From assembly GCF_031886125.1 (NCBI RefSeq), contig NZ_CP119391.1, forward strand, positions 1,612,001 to 1,676,000: DNA of 64,000 bases, given 5' to 3'. Numbering within the stretch: the stretch's first letter is position 1; each line of letters opens with the position of its first letter. This document shows, piece after piece, positions 17,363-25,612 of the stretch. Origin of the DNA: Halomonas piscis (GTDB lineage Bacteria > Pseudomonadota > Gammaproteobacteria > Pseudomonadales > Halomonadaceae). Under the pieces are notes generated by a model. That model saw only the letters and a program-made list of their open reading frames with translations, did not search any database and was not told the origin of the DNA. A program made the translations under genes and the position numbers.

Positions 17363-17878
17363 TTAGCCTGCAAAGTCCGGCAGGTCGCTGGCGGCGATAA
17401 AGGTCTCGACCAGCGCCTCGATGCCCGCCTGGTCGTCGGCGCTGAAGCGGCCTTCCACCGGGCTGTCGAGATCCAGCACGCCCCAGAGGCGCTCGCCGCT
17501 GACGATGGGTACCACCAGCTCCGAGCGCGAGTCGGCGTCGCAGGCGATGTGGCTCGCCAGGGCGTTGACGTCGTCGATCCGCTGGGTTTGCCGCGCGCGC
17601 GCGGCCGCACCGCAGACGCCCTGGCTGAAGGGGATCGGATGGCAGGCGGGCTTGCCCTGAAACGGCCCCAGGCTCAGCACTTTGCTTTCCCGCTGAAGAT
17701 AAAGCCCCGCCCAGTTGAGCGTGGGGACCTGGTGGAAGACAAACGCGCACAGCTGGGCACCGTTGGTCAGCCAGTCCCGGGTATCCAGCAGGGCGGCGAG
17801 CTGGCGGTTGAGCAAGGCATAGTCCGCAGGCGCAGGGACCGGCGCCGGTTCGAGGGAGTCAGAAGCGTCCAGTGTCAT
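17363..17878 (-). CDS. msrC: Free methionine-(R)-sulfoxide reductase (GAF domain)
   Basis: A 171-aa stand-alone GAF domain protein of the fRMsr family, which reduces free L-methionine-(R)-sulfoxide with thioredoxin. The three conserved cysteines are in GKPAC, GVCG and HIACD, followed by the SRSELVVPI block of the family. It is the last gene downstream of metNIQ on the same strand (90-nt gap to metQ). The context fits: imported methionine, which may be oxidised, is repaired in the cytoplasm. Confidence 0.92.
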   Translation of the reverse strand: MTLDASDSLEPAPVPAPADYALLNRQLAALLDTRDWLTNGAQLCAFVFHQVPTLNWAGLYLQRESKVLSLGPFQGKPACHPIPFSQGVCGAAARARQTQRIDDVNALASHIACDADSRSELVVPIVSGERLWGVLDLDSPVEGRFSADDQAGIEALVETFIAASDLPDFAG

Positions 17879-17968
17879 CAGGGTTGGCCTTGTGAAACAC
17901 CCGAGGCCGGCCAGGGGCCGGCCTGGGTAAAGTGGGAGGGCGCAATGGTCAAGCGGGCCCGCCGGGGA

Positions 17969-18754
17969 TTACTCGGTCCAGCCGGGAACGGCGGCGCCCT
18001 TGAACAGCTCGTCGGCCTTTTCCATGACCGCCTCGCTCTGATAGGCGTCGACCAGCTGGCGAATGTCTTCGCGGTCTTCATCGCCGCTGCGCACCACGAT
18101 CAGGTTGACGTAGGGCGACTCCGGGCCTTCCTTGATCAGCGCGTCGTCCAGGCTCAGGCCGGCGGGCTGGGCAAAGGTGTTGTTGATGAAGGCCATGTCC
18201 ACGTCGGGCAGCACCCGGGGCAGCTGGGCGGCTTCGATCTCGCGGAAGTTGAAGTCGTGGGGATTGTCGGCGATGTCGATCGGCGTGGCTTCCAGGTTGG
18301 TCGGGTCGTTCAGCTCGATCAGGCCCTTGTTGTGCATCAGGATCAGCGACCGGCCTTCGTTGGACGGGTCGTTGGGCAGCGCAATGCGGGCGCCGTCGGG
18401 CAGCGCTTCGATGCTGTCGTACTTTTCCGAATACGCGCCGATGGGGTAGACGAAGGTATAGCCGGCCACGGCGAAGTCGTAGCCGCGGTCATTGACCATG
18501 GACTGCATGTAGGGCTCGTGCTGGAAGGCGTTGGCGTCCAGGCTGCCGTCGGCAAGCGCGGCGTTGGGAGTGACGTAGTCGGTGAACTCGACGATCTCGA
18601 CGTCAAGATCGTGCCTTTCCTCGGCGATGTCCACGGCGACCTGCATGACGTCGGTTTCCGGGCCGGCCACGGTGCCGACTTTCAGGGGGGCGGCGTGGGC
18701 CGCGCCAATGCCCAGCGCCAAAGCGGCAAGGCTGCCAATCACGAGTTTTTGCAT
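17969..18754 (-). CDS. metQ: D-methionine ABC transporter, substrate-binding protein
   Basis: A 261-aa NlpA/MetQ-family periplasmic binding protein. The signal peptide ends at about AAHA-APLKVG (residues 1-22); there is no lipobox cysteine, unlike E. coli MetQ, so it is probably soluble in the periplasm. Family blocks are VEIVEFTDYVTPN, LDANAFQHEPYM, ALPNDPSNEGRSL and FINNTFAQPAGL. It is the third gene of metNIQ. The 111-nt gap after metI is long enough for an extra promoter or processing site, which would allow more binding protein than permease. Confidence 0.95.
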   Translation of the reverse strand: MQKLVIGSLAALALGIGAAHAAPLKVGTVAGPETDVMQVAVDIAEERHDLDVEIVEFTDYVTPNAALADGSLDANAFQHEPYMQSMVNDRGYDFAVAGYTFVYPIGAYSEKYDSIEALPDGARIALPNDPSNEGRSLILMHNKGLIELNDPTNLEATPIDIADNPHDFNFREIEAAQLPRVLPDVDMAFINNTFAQPAGLSLDDALIKEGPESPYVNLIVVRSGDEDREDIRQLVDAYQSEAVMEKADELFKGAAVPGWTE

Positions 18755-18865
18755 GTTCAGGCTCCGGTCGGTTTGAAAAGCGTTTAACGGCTGAAAAGCG
18801 ATACAAGGGCTTAATACTGCGGCGATAAGAAATATAAGTCTAATGCTTTATGGTTATGCTTCGCT

Positions 18866-19519
18866 TCACTTGCGGTCGCTTTTGCGCACCAGGTAGTCGC
18901 CCAGGCTCTGAAAGCCCTGCACCATGACCACCAAAATCACCACGGTGATCAGCATGATGGTGGGGTTGAAGCGGTTATAGCCGTAGCGGATCCCCAGATC
19001 GCCGAGCCCGCCGCCGCCCACGGCGCCGGCCATGGCCGAATAGCTCACCAGCGTGACCAGCGTAATGGTGAGCCCGGTGATGATGCCGCCCCGGGCTTCG
19101 GGGATCAGCACCTTGCGCACGATCTGCCAGGGGGTGGCGCCCATGGCCTGGGCGGACTCGATCAGCCCGGGCGAAATCTCGTTCAGCGCGCCCTCTACCA
19201 GCCGCGCGACGAACGGTATCGCGGCGATGGTCAGCGGCACCGAGGCGGCGTTGATGCCGATGGAGGTGCCCACCAGCATGCGCGTAAACGGGATGATGGC
19301 GACCATCAGAATGATGAACGGGATCGAGCGGCCGATGTTGGTGACAATGCTCAGCGCCTGGTGGGTGATCGGCATGGCGAGAATCTGCCGCGGCCGGGTG
19401 ACGTAGAGCAGCACGCCCAGCGGCACCCCGAGGAGGGTGGCGATCAGCCCGGAGACGCCGACCATGTAAAGGGTGTCAAGGGTGGCCTGCCAAATCAGAT
19501 TAATCATCGCGCCGGACAT
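18866..19519 (-). CDS. metI: D-methionine ABC transporter, permease
   Basis: A 217-aa inner-membrane permease with about five hydrophobic helices and the ABC permease EAA-type loop in the family position (ALNEISPGLIESAQAMGATPWQIV, near 131-154). It pairs with MetN to import L- and D-methionine. The start overlaps the end of metN by 20 bp on the same strand. Confidence 0.95.
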   Translation of the reverse strand: MSGAMINLIWQATLDTLYMVGVSGLIATLLGVPLGVLLYVTRPRQILAMPITHQALSIVTNIGRSIPFIILMVAIIPFTRMLVGTSIGINAASVPLTIAAIPFVARLVEGALNEISPGLIESAQAMGATPWQIVRKVLIPEARGGIITGLTITLVTLVSYSAMAGAVGGGGLGDLGIRYGYNRFNPTIMLITVVILVVMVQGFQSLGDYLVRKSDRK

Positions 19520-20543
19520 GCCCGAGCACCTCCACTTTCAGTTCGTGAGATTCCAGATAGCGCATGGCCTGGCCGGTTTGCTCCGCGGTACCCATCAGCT
19601 CGGCGATCATCAGCCCCAGGGTGCGCTGCTGGATGGATTCGACCTTGGCCTGCAGGATGCTGACGTCCACGCCGCAATCCCGGGCCAGCCGCGAGATCAG
19701 CGGAGTGGAAACGGCATTGCCGGAAAACGTCAGGCGCACCACGGGGTGGGTATGCGCATCGGGGGTGTCCTGCAGCCGGCTGTTCAGCCCTCGGGGCGGC
19801 TCGAGCTGCAAAAAGTCGTTGAGAAACGTTCGACCCAGCTGGGTTGCCGGCGCGGTGAAGAAGTCGCCGACCTCGGCGTCTTCCACCAGCCGCCCGTCGG
19901 AGATCAGCCCGACGCGGTGGCAGATCGACTTGACCACCTCCATTTCGTGGGTGATCAACAGGATGGTAATCCCCAGGTCGCGGTTGATCTCGCGCAGGAG
20001 TTCCAGAATCGAGCCGGTGGTTTGCGGATCCAGCGCCGAGGTGGCCTCGTCGCAGAGCAGCACCGCCGGCTCGCTGGCCAGCGCCCGGGCAATGGCCACG
20101 CGCTGTTTCTGACCGCCGGACAGCTGGGCGGGAAACTGGTGGGCCTTGTCGGCGAGGCCCACCAGTTTGAGCAGGGGAGTTACCCGATGCCTGATGCTGG
20201 CGCGCCGGTGGCCCATGAGCTCCAGCGGCAGGGCGACGTTGGCAAACACGGTGCGCGTGGTCAGCAGGTTGAAATGCTGAAAGATCATGCCGATGCGATG
20301 GCGGGCGCGGTTAAGGGCCTGGCCGGAAAGGCGCGTCATTTCCTGGCCGTTGACCGTCACGCGGCCGTCGGTCGGGCGTTCGAGCAGGTTGACGCAGCGG
20401 ATCAGCGTGGACTTTCCCGCCCCGGAAAGGCCGATGACGCCGTGAATGCGACCTTTGGGGATGTGCAGGTTCACCTTGCGCAGGGCGTGTACGGCCCCGT
20501 CGCCGCTGCCGTAGGTCTTACTGACGTTTTCAAGTTCTATCAT
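19500..20543 (-). CDS. metN: Methionine ABC transporter, ATP-binding protein
   Basis: A 347-aa ABC ATPase. Walker A is GLSGAGKST (38-46), the signature LSGGQKQRVAIARAL follows, and Walker B is LLCDEATSALD. The C-terminal NIL/ACT domain (about 265-340), which binds methionine and trans-inhibits uptake, is present. The start is ATG 20543 (MIELENVSKTYG); an open frame continues upstream through the riboswitch terminator and is not coding. It is the first gene of the operon and is preceded by a SAM-II-type riboswitch (20683-20757) with an intrinsic terminator. Confidence 0.96.
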   Translation of the reverse strand: MIELENVSKTYGSGDGAVHALRKVNLHIPKGRIHGVIGLSGAGKSTLIRCVNLLERPTDGRVTVNGQEMTRLSGQALNRARHRIGMIFQHFNLLTTRTVFANVALPLELMGHRRASIRHRVTPLLKLVGLADKAHQFPAQLSGGQKQRVAIARALASEPAVLLCDEATSALDPQTTGSILELLREINRDLGITILLITHEMEVVKSICHRVGLISDGRLVEDAEVGDFFTAPATQLGRTFLNDFLQLEPPRGLNSRLQDTPDAHTHPVVRLTFSGNAVSTPLISRLARDCGVDVSILQAKVESIQQRTLGLMIAELMGTAEQTGQAMRYLESHELKVEVLGHVRRDD

Positions 20544-20643
20544 GACGTCTGCTTTAGCGGGACCGACGCGCAGAGGACCGCGCCCCGGCCAAATCGGATG
20601 AAGCCGAAGGGACGGCGGCGCGGGCAAGCGCAGGGCAGGGAAC

Positions 20644-20669
20644 GAAAAAGGCCACCCTGTCGGGTGGCC
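20644..20669 (-). terminator. Riboswitch-linked intrinsic terminator in the metN leader
   Basis: Minus-strand GGCCACCC-GACA-GGGTGGCC (20669-20650) is followed by TTTTT (20649-20645). It lies about 100 nt before the metN start and just after the aptamer. The 5' arm contains CACCC, which can alternatively pair with GGGTG at the 3' edge of the aptamer (20688-20684), so it looks like the expression platform. Confidence 0.85.
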
Positions 20670-20682
20670 ATTGACGCGGGGC

Positions 20683-20757
20683 ACACCCTTTTAGCTGCAC
20701 TTCACCGGCTGAAAGGCCGGTGGACGCCCGCAATCCGGGAACAAATCGGCGTCTGGA
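20683..20757 (-). promoter_or_regulatory. SAM-II (SAM-alpha) riboswitch aptamer
   Basis: Read on the minus strand, P1 is GACGCC (20753-20748) with GGCGTC (20728-20723). Between them are the SAM-II landmarks GATTTG and GGATTGC, and the aptamer ends in AGCTAAAAGGG, almost the same as the 3' end of the published SAM-II RNA. The CCC at 20739-20737 and the final GGG (20688-20686) can form the pseudoknot. An extra 7-bp hairpin CACCGGC/GCCGGTG (20722-20703) sits between P1 and the 3' strand. Its place upstream of metN and a terminator fits SAM-dependent repression of methionine uptake. Confidence 0.85.
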
Positions 20758-20780
20758 AATAATGGGGTATAGCGGCGGCT

Positions 20781-20810
20781 ATTTTAGGGAGCGGCTCTCG
20801 AGGATGTCAA
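20781..20810 (-). promoter_or_regulatory. metNIQ promoter
   Basis: On the minus strand, TTGACA (20810-20805) and TAAAAT (20786-20781) are separated by 18 bp. The expected transcription start near 20773 is about 16-20 nt before the aptamer, so the riboswitch lies at the very 5' end of the transcript. Confidence 0.8.
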
Positions 20811-21085
20811 ACCTGCCCGGCTCCTTGTCTACGCCTTTTGTCGCGAATCGAGCGGTAAAATTGACAAGCTTCGCCGTCATTGATAGCTCTCGGAGGTGCT
20901 TGAGTCTTTCTCACGAAAGCGATTCGACCCTGCGTTGCAAGGCGCGGGGCCCATGAGTACGACCTGTTCATATTGGCTTGATCGATCAGCCACCGGCTAT
21001 GGGCGCAGCGAATCTGACAAGAACACCGGGGGTGGCTGGTTTTTCAAGCGGGCAGCACGCTTAAGCGCTAAGGAGAAGCAGTTAA
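20811..21085 (+). other. Leader region upstream of the sat-like gene
   Basis: No gene is supported in this 275-nt stretch. It has a candidate promoter (TTGACA at 20861-20866 with TAGCTC 17 bp later) and a terminator-like element: CAGCCACC (20987-20994) can pair with GGTGGCTG (21031-21038), followed by GGTTTTT (21038-21044). This could attenuate sat expression, but the loop of about 36 nt makes the fold uncertain. AAGGAG at 21070-21075 is the ribosome-binding site for ATG 21086. Confidence 0.4.
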
Positions 21086-22810
21086 ATGAACAAGAAAAGC
21101 TCGGTTTCAGAGAACGTGGTGCTGGACGAGAAAACCCTGGCCGGGTTTCCCCAGCAGCCTCATGGCGGCAAGCTGGTTGACCGGGTAGCCAAGGGAGAGG
21201 AGCGCGAAAAAGAGCTGGAGAGGGCCAAAACCCTGCCCCAAATCATGGTCGACACCGAGGCCGCGATTACGCTGGAAATGATTGCGACCGGCGTCATGTC
21301 GCCCAACGAGGGCCTGATGGTCGAAGAGGACTATTTGTCCACCCTGGAGACGGGGCGTTTGAAAAACGGCCTGGTCTGGCCGATTCCCCTGAGCTTTGCG
21401 CCGACCGGCAAGCACAACACTGAGGTGGTGAACTCGCTTTCCAAGGGCGATGACGTCGTGCTGATCGACGTCAATCAGGAGCCGGTGGCAATTCTCAACG
21501 CGGAAGACATTTTTTCCTACGACAGGGACTACCGGGCGCAGCACGTTTTTGGCACCACCGATCGGAAACACCCCGGAGTGGACGCCATCTATCGGCGCAT
21601 GGGCGACACGGCGCTCGGCGGCAAAATCACCCTGCTGAACCGGCCGGACTGGGGGCCGTTTGAGCCGCTCAGAATGGAGCCCAAGGACGCCTGGCAGCTG
21701 TTCTACGTGGAAAAGGAGTTCAAGACAGTGGCCGGCTTCGTGACCGGGGCCAACCCCATGCACCGCGGCCACGAATACATGCACAAAAATCTGCTGGAAG
21801 AGGTGGACGGCCTGCTGGTCTGCCCGCTGGTGGAGATGGCCAAGCGCGAATTCACGCGCCACGAATACCGGATGCTGGCGTACCGCGGGGTGCTCGAGCA
21901 GTACTACCCCAAGGACAGGACTATCCTCTGCCCGCTGCGCGTGACCTACGTCTTTGCCGGACCTCAGGAGGCGATACTGCACGCGCTGATCCTGAAAAAC
22001 TTTGGCTGCACGCACAAAATCGTCGGCCGCGACTACGCCGGCGTTGGCGACTATTACGACAAGTACGCCAGCCAGAGCATTTTTGACCAGTATGCGCCCG
22101 AAGAGATCGGCATCGATATTCGCACCTTCCACGAGGCCTTTTTCTGCGTGCGCTGCAACACCGTCGCCACGGATCAGTCGTGCCCCCACGATGAAAGCGT
22201 CAGGGTGGGCATTTCCGGCACCAGCGTTCGGGAAATACTGCGCCACGGAATTCTGCCGCCCAAGGAAATCGTGCGCCCGGAATCGTCCCACGTGGCCATT
22301 CAGGGCGTGCAGCCCAAGGGGCGCGACGCCGACGGCAATACCGTTTTGCCCGTGGGCAAGCTCATCAAGAGCATGTTCCCGTTCTATCTGACCCACCGAG
22401 GCATTGGCGGACCCAGGCGGGAAACGCCGCTGAATCCGGACGACCTGACCAACGACGACCTGAACGCGGCCATTGCCGACGTTCGCGCCAACGGCGACCT
22501 GGTCTACCGCCAGACCTACGACACCTATACCCAGAGCGCCGATATCAACCGCTCCGTTCAGCCGGCCTGGGTGGATGAAACCAGGGCGTACATGCGCAAG
22601 CACCAGCAGATGGTGGTCGACAACCTGGAGGAGAAAGTCGCCATCGCCCCCGAGGAATCGTCGGACGAGTTCATGTACCAGGACAGGGAGGAAGCCGAAA
22701 AAGAGCTCGCAGTGGCCCGCCGAGTGCTGGAGGAGCTCTCCGTGCCCGTCGACGAGGAAAAGACCCGGGAGCGCGTGTGGAACATCGCGCCGTACGACAG
22801 CTACTACTAA
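21086..22810 (+). CDS. sat: Divergent ATP sulfurylase (sulfate adenylyltransferase) homologue
   Basis: A 574-aa protein of the homomeric Sat family, which makes adenylylsulfate (APS) from ATP and sulfate. An N-terminal PUA-like domain (about 1-200) precedes the HxGH-type nucleotidyltransferase domain. HRGH (226-229) and the C-terminal Cys block FFCVRCNTVATDQSCPHDE with SGTSVREILRHG are typical. However, the catalytic QTRN motif is replaced by VTGAN (219-223) with an extra residue, and GRDHAG is GRDYAG (314-319). A Glu/Lys-rich C-terminal tail of about 60 residues follows. No cysDN, apr or APS kinase gene is adjacent. Substrate or activity may differ from classical Sat. Confidence 0.8.
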   Translation: MNKKSSVSENVVLDEKTLAGFPQQPHGGKLVDRVAKGEEREKELERAKTLPQIMVDTEAAITLEMIATGVMSPNEGLMVEEDYLSTLETGRLKNGLVWPIPLSFAPTGKHNTEVVNSLSKGDDVVLIDVNQEPVAILNAEDIFSYDRDYRAQHVFGTTDRKHPGVDAIYRRMGDTALGGKITLLNRPDWGPFEPLRMEPKDAWQLFYVEKEFKTVAGFVTGANPMHRGHEYMHKNLLEEVDGLLVCPLVEMAKREFTRHEYRMLAYRGVLEQYYPKDRTILCPLRVTYVFAGPQEAILHALILKNFGCTHKIVGRDYAGVGDYYDKYASQSIFDQYAPEEIGIDIRTFHEAFFCVRCNTVATDQSCPHDESVRVGISGTSVREILRHGILPPKEIVRPESSHVAIQGVQPKGRDADGNTVLPVGKLIKSMFPFYLTHRGIGGPRRETPLNPDDLTNDDLNAAIADVRANGDLVYRQTYDTYTQSADINRSVQPAWVDETRAYMRKHQQMVVDNLEEKVAIAPEESSDEFMYQDREEAEKELAVARRVLEELSVPVDEEKTRERVWNIAPYDSYY

Positions 22811-22840
22811 GCACGATCTGCCAGGCTGCATAGCCAGGCG

Positions 22841-22874
22841 AAGGGTGGCGGTAAACAGCCGGCCACCCTTTTTT
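22841..22874 (+). terminator. Intrinsic terminator after the sat-like gene
   Basis: AAGGGTGGC (22841-22849) pairs with GCCACCCTT (22862-22870), followed by TTTT (22871-22874), with the tail of the stem extending the T run to six. Confidence 0.88.
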
Positions 22875-22990
22875 GTGTCGGTACAGGGCGGGAAAAAAGC
22901 CGCGCTTTCGCCTGCAGGCGCCGAGCGCGAATGGCACAATACTCCGCCGGCTCCGTGAGCCGGGCTGCGAACGTCAAGAGGAGACAACCC

Positions 22991-23623
22991 ATGTTTACCG
23001 GTATCGTGCAGGGCACGGCAGAAGTGGTGGAGGTGCGCGAGCGCGAGGCGTTTCGCACCCACGTGGTGGCCATGCCCGAGGCGCTTCGCCAGGGGCTTGA
23101 AACCGGGGCATCGGTGGCGCACAACGGCGTATGCCTGACGGTAACCGCGTTAGACGGCGCTCATGTGCATTTCGACCTGATGCGCGAAACCCTGCGGGTG
23201 ACCAACCTCGGCGAAGTTGTCGCGGGCAGTCGCGTCAACATCGAGCGGGCGGCGCGCTTTGGCGACGAGATCGGCGGGCATGCCATGTCCGGCCACGTGA
23301 TGAGCGTCGCCGAGGTGCTTTTTGTTGAAGAGGCCCCGGATAATCGCCGGCTGTGGTTTGCGCTGCCCGAGCCGTGCGTGCGCTTTGTCTTCGACAAGGG
23401 CTATATCGGCATCGATGGCATCAGCCTGACGGTGGGGGAGGTGCGCCGCCCGACGGATGAGCCGGCAATGTTCTGCGTTGACTTGATCCCCGAAACCCTG
23501 GCGCGCACCACCCTTGGCGAGCGCAGGCCGGGGGACGGCGTCAACCTCGAGATCGATCCGCAAACCCAGGCCATCGTGGAGACGGCGGAGCGCTTTCTGC
23601 AAAGCCGATACGAGGCGATTTGA
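22991..23623 (+). CDS. ribE: Riboflavin synthase alpha chain
   Basis: A 210-aa enzyme that dismutates two 6,7-dimethyl-8-ribityllumazine molecules to riboflavin. It begins with the invariant MFTGIVQG and consists of two tandem lumazine-binding barrels: residues 1-97 (VAHNGVCLTV, GGHAMSGHV) and 98-195 (IGIDGISLTVGEV). The start is ATG 22991 after AGAGGAGA; the upstream continuation of the frame is not conserved. It is not clustered with other rib genes here and no FMN riboswitch is seen in the leader. Confidence 0.95.
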   Translation: MFTGIVQGTAEVVEVREREAFRTHVVAMPEALRQGLETGASVAHNGVCLTVTALDGAHVHFDLMRETLRVTNLGEVVAGSRVNIERAARFGDEIGGHAMSGHVMSVAEVLFVEEAPDNRRLWFALPEPCVRFVFDKGYIGIDGISLTVGEVRRPTDEPAMFCVDLIPETLARTTLGERRPGDGVNLEIDPQTQAIVETAERFLQSRYEAI

Positions 23624-23731
23624 CGCGCGGGCGGCACGTGTCGCGTTCGCATCGCGGCGCGCCTTTGGGTAAGATAGGCGGCTTTTCTTACCCTGCCGAG
23701 ACCTCTGCCGGCGCGAAGGATAAAAAAGTCC

Positions 23732-25027
23732 ATGAATTTTCTCCATAGCCACTTCAGGCTCGCCGAGCACGGCACCGATATAAAAACCGAGATCATCGCC
23801 GGGGTGACGACGTTCCTCACCATGGCCTACATCATCTTCGTCAACCCGAGCATTCTCTCGGAGGCGGGGATGGACTACGGCGCGGTCTTCGTCGCCACCT
23901 GCCTGGCGGCGGCCATGGGCTGTCTGATCATGGGCATCTGGGCCAACTATCCCATCGCCCAGGCGCCGGGCATGGGGCTCAACGCCTTTTTTACCTACAC
24001 CGTGGTGCTGGGCATGGGCTATACCTGGGAGGCGGCGCTCGGCGCGGTGTTTTTCTCGGGGCTGTGCTTTTTCCTGCTGGGCGTTCTGCGCGTGCGCGAA
24101 TGGATCATCAACTCGATTCCGCTCACGCTGCGGCTGGGCATCGCCGCGGGTATCGGCCTGTTTCTTGCGATGATCGCGCTGAAAAACGCCGGCATCGTGG
24201 TGGCCAACCCGGCGACCTTCGTGGCCCTTGGCGACTTGACCGAGCCCGCCGCCGTCTATGCCCTGGTCGGCTTTTTCGTGATTACCGCGCTTTCGTACCT
24301 GCGCGTGACCGGCGCGGTGCTGATCGGCATTCTGGGGGTCACCCTGGTCGCGACCCTGCTTGGGCATAACGCCTACGGCGGCTTGGTCTCCATGCCGCCG
24401 TCCATCGCGCCAACCTTTATGCAGATGGATCTGGCCGGGGCGTTTGACGTGGCCATGATCAGCGTGGTGTTTGCCTTTCTCTTCGTGGACCTGTTCGACA
24501 CCTCGGGCACGCTGGTAGGCGTGGCCCACCGCGGCAAGCTGCTCGACGAAGACGGCAGGCTGCCGCGGCTGGGGCGCGCCATGGTCGCCGACAGCGGCGC
24601 CTCCATGGCCGGCGCGGTGCTGGGCACTTCCACCACCACCAGCTACATCGAATCCACCGCGGGCATTGCCTCCGGCGGGCGCACCGGGCTGACCGCGGTG
24701 GTGGTCGCCGGGATGTTTCTGATCAGCCTGTTCTTTGCGCCGCTGGCAGGCTCAATCCCGGCCTACGCCACTGCCGGCGCGCTGCTGTACGTGGCCGTGC
24801 TGATGGCCGGCAGCCTGGCTTACGCCAACTGGGAAGACCCCACCGATGCCGCCCCCGTGCTGCTGGCGGCCGTCGGCATGCCGTTGACCTATTCCATTGC
24901 CGAGGGCATCGCGCTCGGATTTGTCAGCTATGTGGCGATCAAGCTGCTGTCCGGTCGCTTTCGCGAGCTGAATCCGGCCATCGTCATTCTGGCGCTGCTG
25001 TTCGTCGGCAAGTTCGTATATTTGTAA
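23732..25027 (+). CDS. NCS2-family purine permease (AzgA/GhxP type)
   Basis: A 431-aa membrane protein with about 12-14 hydrophobic segments of the AzgA-like branch of nucleobase:cation symporter-2. Family blocks are IKTEIIAGVTTFLTMAYIIFVNP near the N terminus, ANYPIAQAPGMGLNAFFTYTVV near 73-94 and VDLFDTSGTLVGVA near 252-265. These proton symporters import adenine, guanine or hypoxanthine. The genes that follow, apt and gpt, convert exactly these bases to nucleotides, so purine base salvage is the likely role. Upstream, GGGTAAG/CTTACCC near 23668-23695 could form a leader hairpin. Confidence 0.9.
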   Translation: MNFLHSHFRLAEHGTDIKTEIIAGVTTFLTMAYIIFVNPSILSEAGMDYGAVFVATCLAAAMGCLIMGIWANYPIAQAPGMGLNAFFTYTVVLGMGYTWEAALGAVFFSGLCFFLLGVLRVREWIINSIPLTLRLGIAAGIGLFLAMIALKNAGIVVANPATFVALGDLTEPAAVYALVGFFVITALSYLRVTGAVLIGILGVTLVATLLGHNAYGGLVSMPPSIAPTFMQMDLAGAFDVAMISVVFAFLFVDLFDTSGTLVGVAHRGKLLDEDGRLPRLGRAMVADSGASMAGAVLGTSTTTSYIESTAGIASGGRTGLTAVVVAGMFLISLFFAPLAGSIPAYATAGALLYVAVLMAGSLAYANWEDPTDAAPVLLAAVGMPLTYSIAEGIALGFVSYVAIKLLSGRFRELNPAIVILALLFVGKFVYL

Positions 25028-25060
25028 ATCCTGATCATCCATCAGCCCATGAGAGACGCG

Positions 25061-25606
25061 ATGAGTATCTACGGCGACTATATCAAGTCGGTGATTCGCA
25101 CGGTGCCGAACTGGCCGGAACAGGGCGTCAACTTCCGCGATATCACGCCGCTTTTGCAGAACAGCGCGGCGTTTCGCAAGCTGATCGAAAGCTTCGTCCA
25201 CCGCTACCGGGACATGCAGCTGGACGCCATTGCCTCCATTGACGCCCGGGGCTTTATCGTCGGCGCGCCGCTGGCCTACGAGCTGGGCACAAGCTTTGTG
25301 CCGGTGCGCAAGAAAGGCAAGCTGCCGTTCAAGACCGTAAGCGAAACCTACAAGCTGGAGTACGGCCACTCCGAGGTCGAGCTCCACGCCGATGCCTTCC
25401 GGCCGAACGACCGCATTCTGCTGGTGGATGATCTGATTGCTACCGGGGGCACCATGCTCGCGGCGGCCAACCTGATCCAGCGCAGCGGTGGCCGCGTGGT
25501 CGAGACGTCGACTATCATTGATCTGCCCGAGCTTGGCGGGTCACAGAAAATTCGCGATGCCGGCTATGGCGTATTCGCGGTTTGTTCCTTCACCGAAGAC
25601 GAGTAA
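25061..25606 (+). CDS. apt: Adenine phosphoribosyltransferase
   Basis: A 181-aa type I PRTase that makes AMP from adenine and PRPP. It has the Apt N-terminal block ([17 protein letters not shown]), [18 protein letters not shown] and the PRPP loop [14 protein letters not shown] near 120-133. An ATG also exists 12 nt upstream (25049), but GAGAGAC just before 25061 favours the second. It is cotranscribed with the purine permease (33-nt gap) and gpt (6-nt gap). Confidence 0.95.
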   Translation: MSIYGDYIKSVIRTVPNWPEQGVNFRDITPLLQNSAAFRKLIESFVHRYRDMQLDAIASIDARGFIVGAPLAYELGTSFVPVRKKGKLPFKTVSETYKLEYGHSEVELHADAFRPNDRILLVDDLIATGGTMLAAANLIQRSGGRVVETSTIIDLPELGGSQKIRDAGYGVFAVCSFTEDE

Positions 25607-25612
25607 CGTCCC

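Noticed and set aside
20544..20684. N-terminal extension of metN
   Set aside because: The frame stays open upstream of ATG 20543, but the stretch contains the riboswitch terminator and no ABC-protein similarity.
22875..22990. FMN riboswitch before riboflavin synthase
   Set aside because: The gap after the preceding terminator is only about 115 nt and none of the conserved RFN blocks (for example AGGGGCG..GGTGAAA) is present.
21107..23122. 671-codon open frame on the minus strand across the sat-like gene
   Set aside because: Antisense shadow of the sat-like gene and the start of ribE; composition is low-complexity and it lacks a ribosome-binding site.
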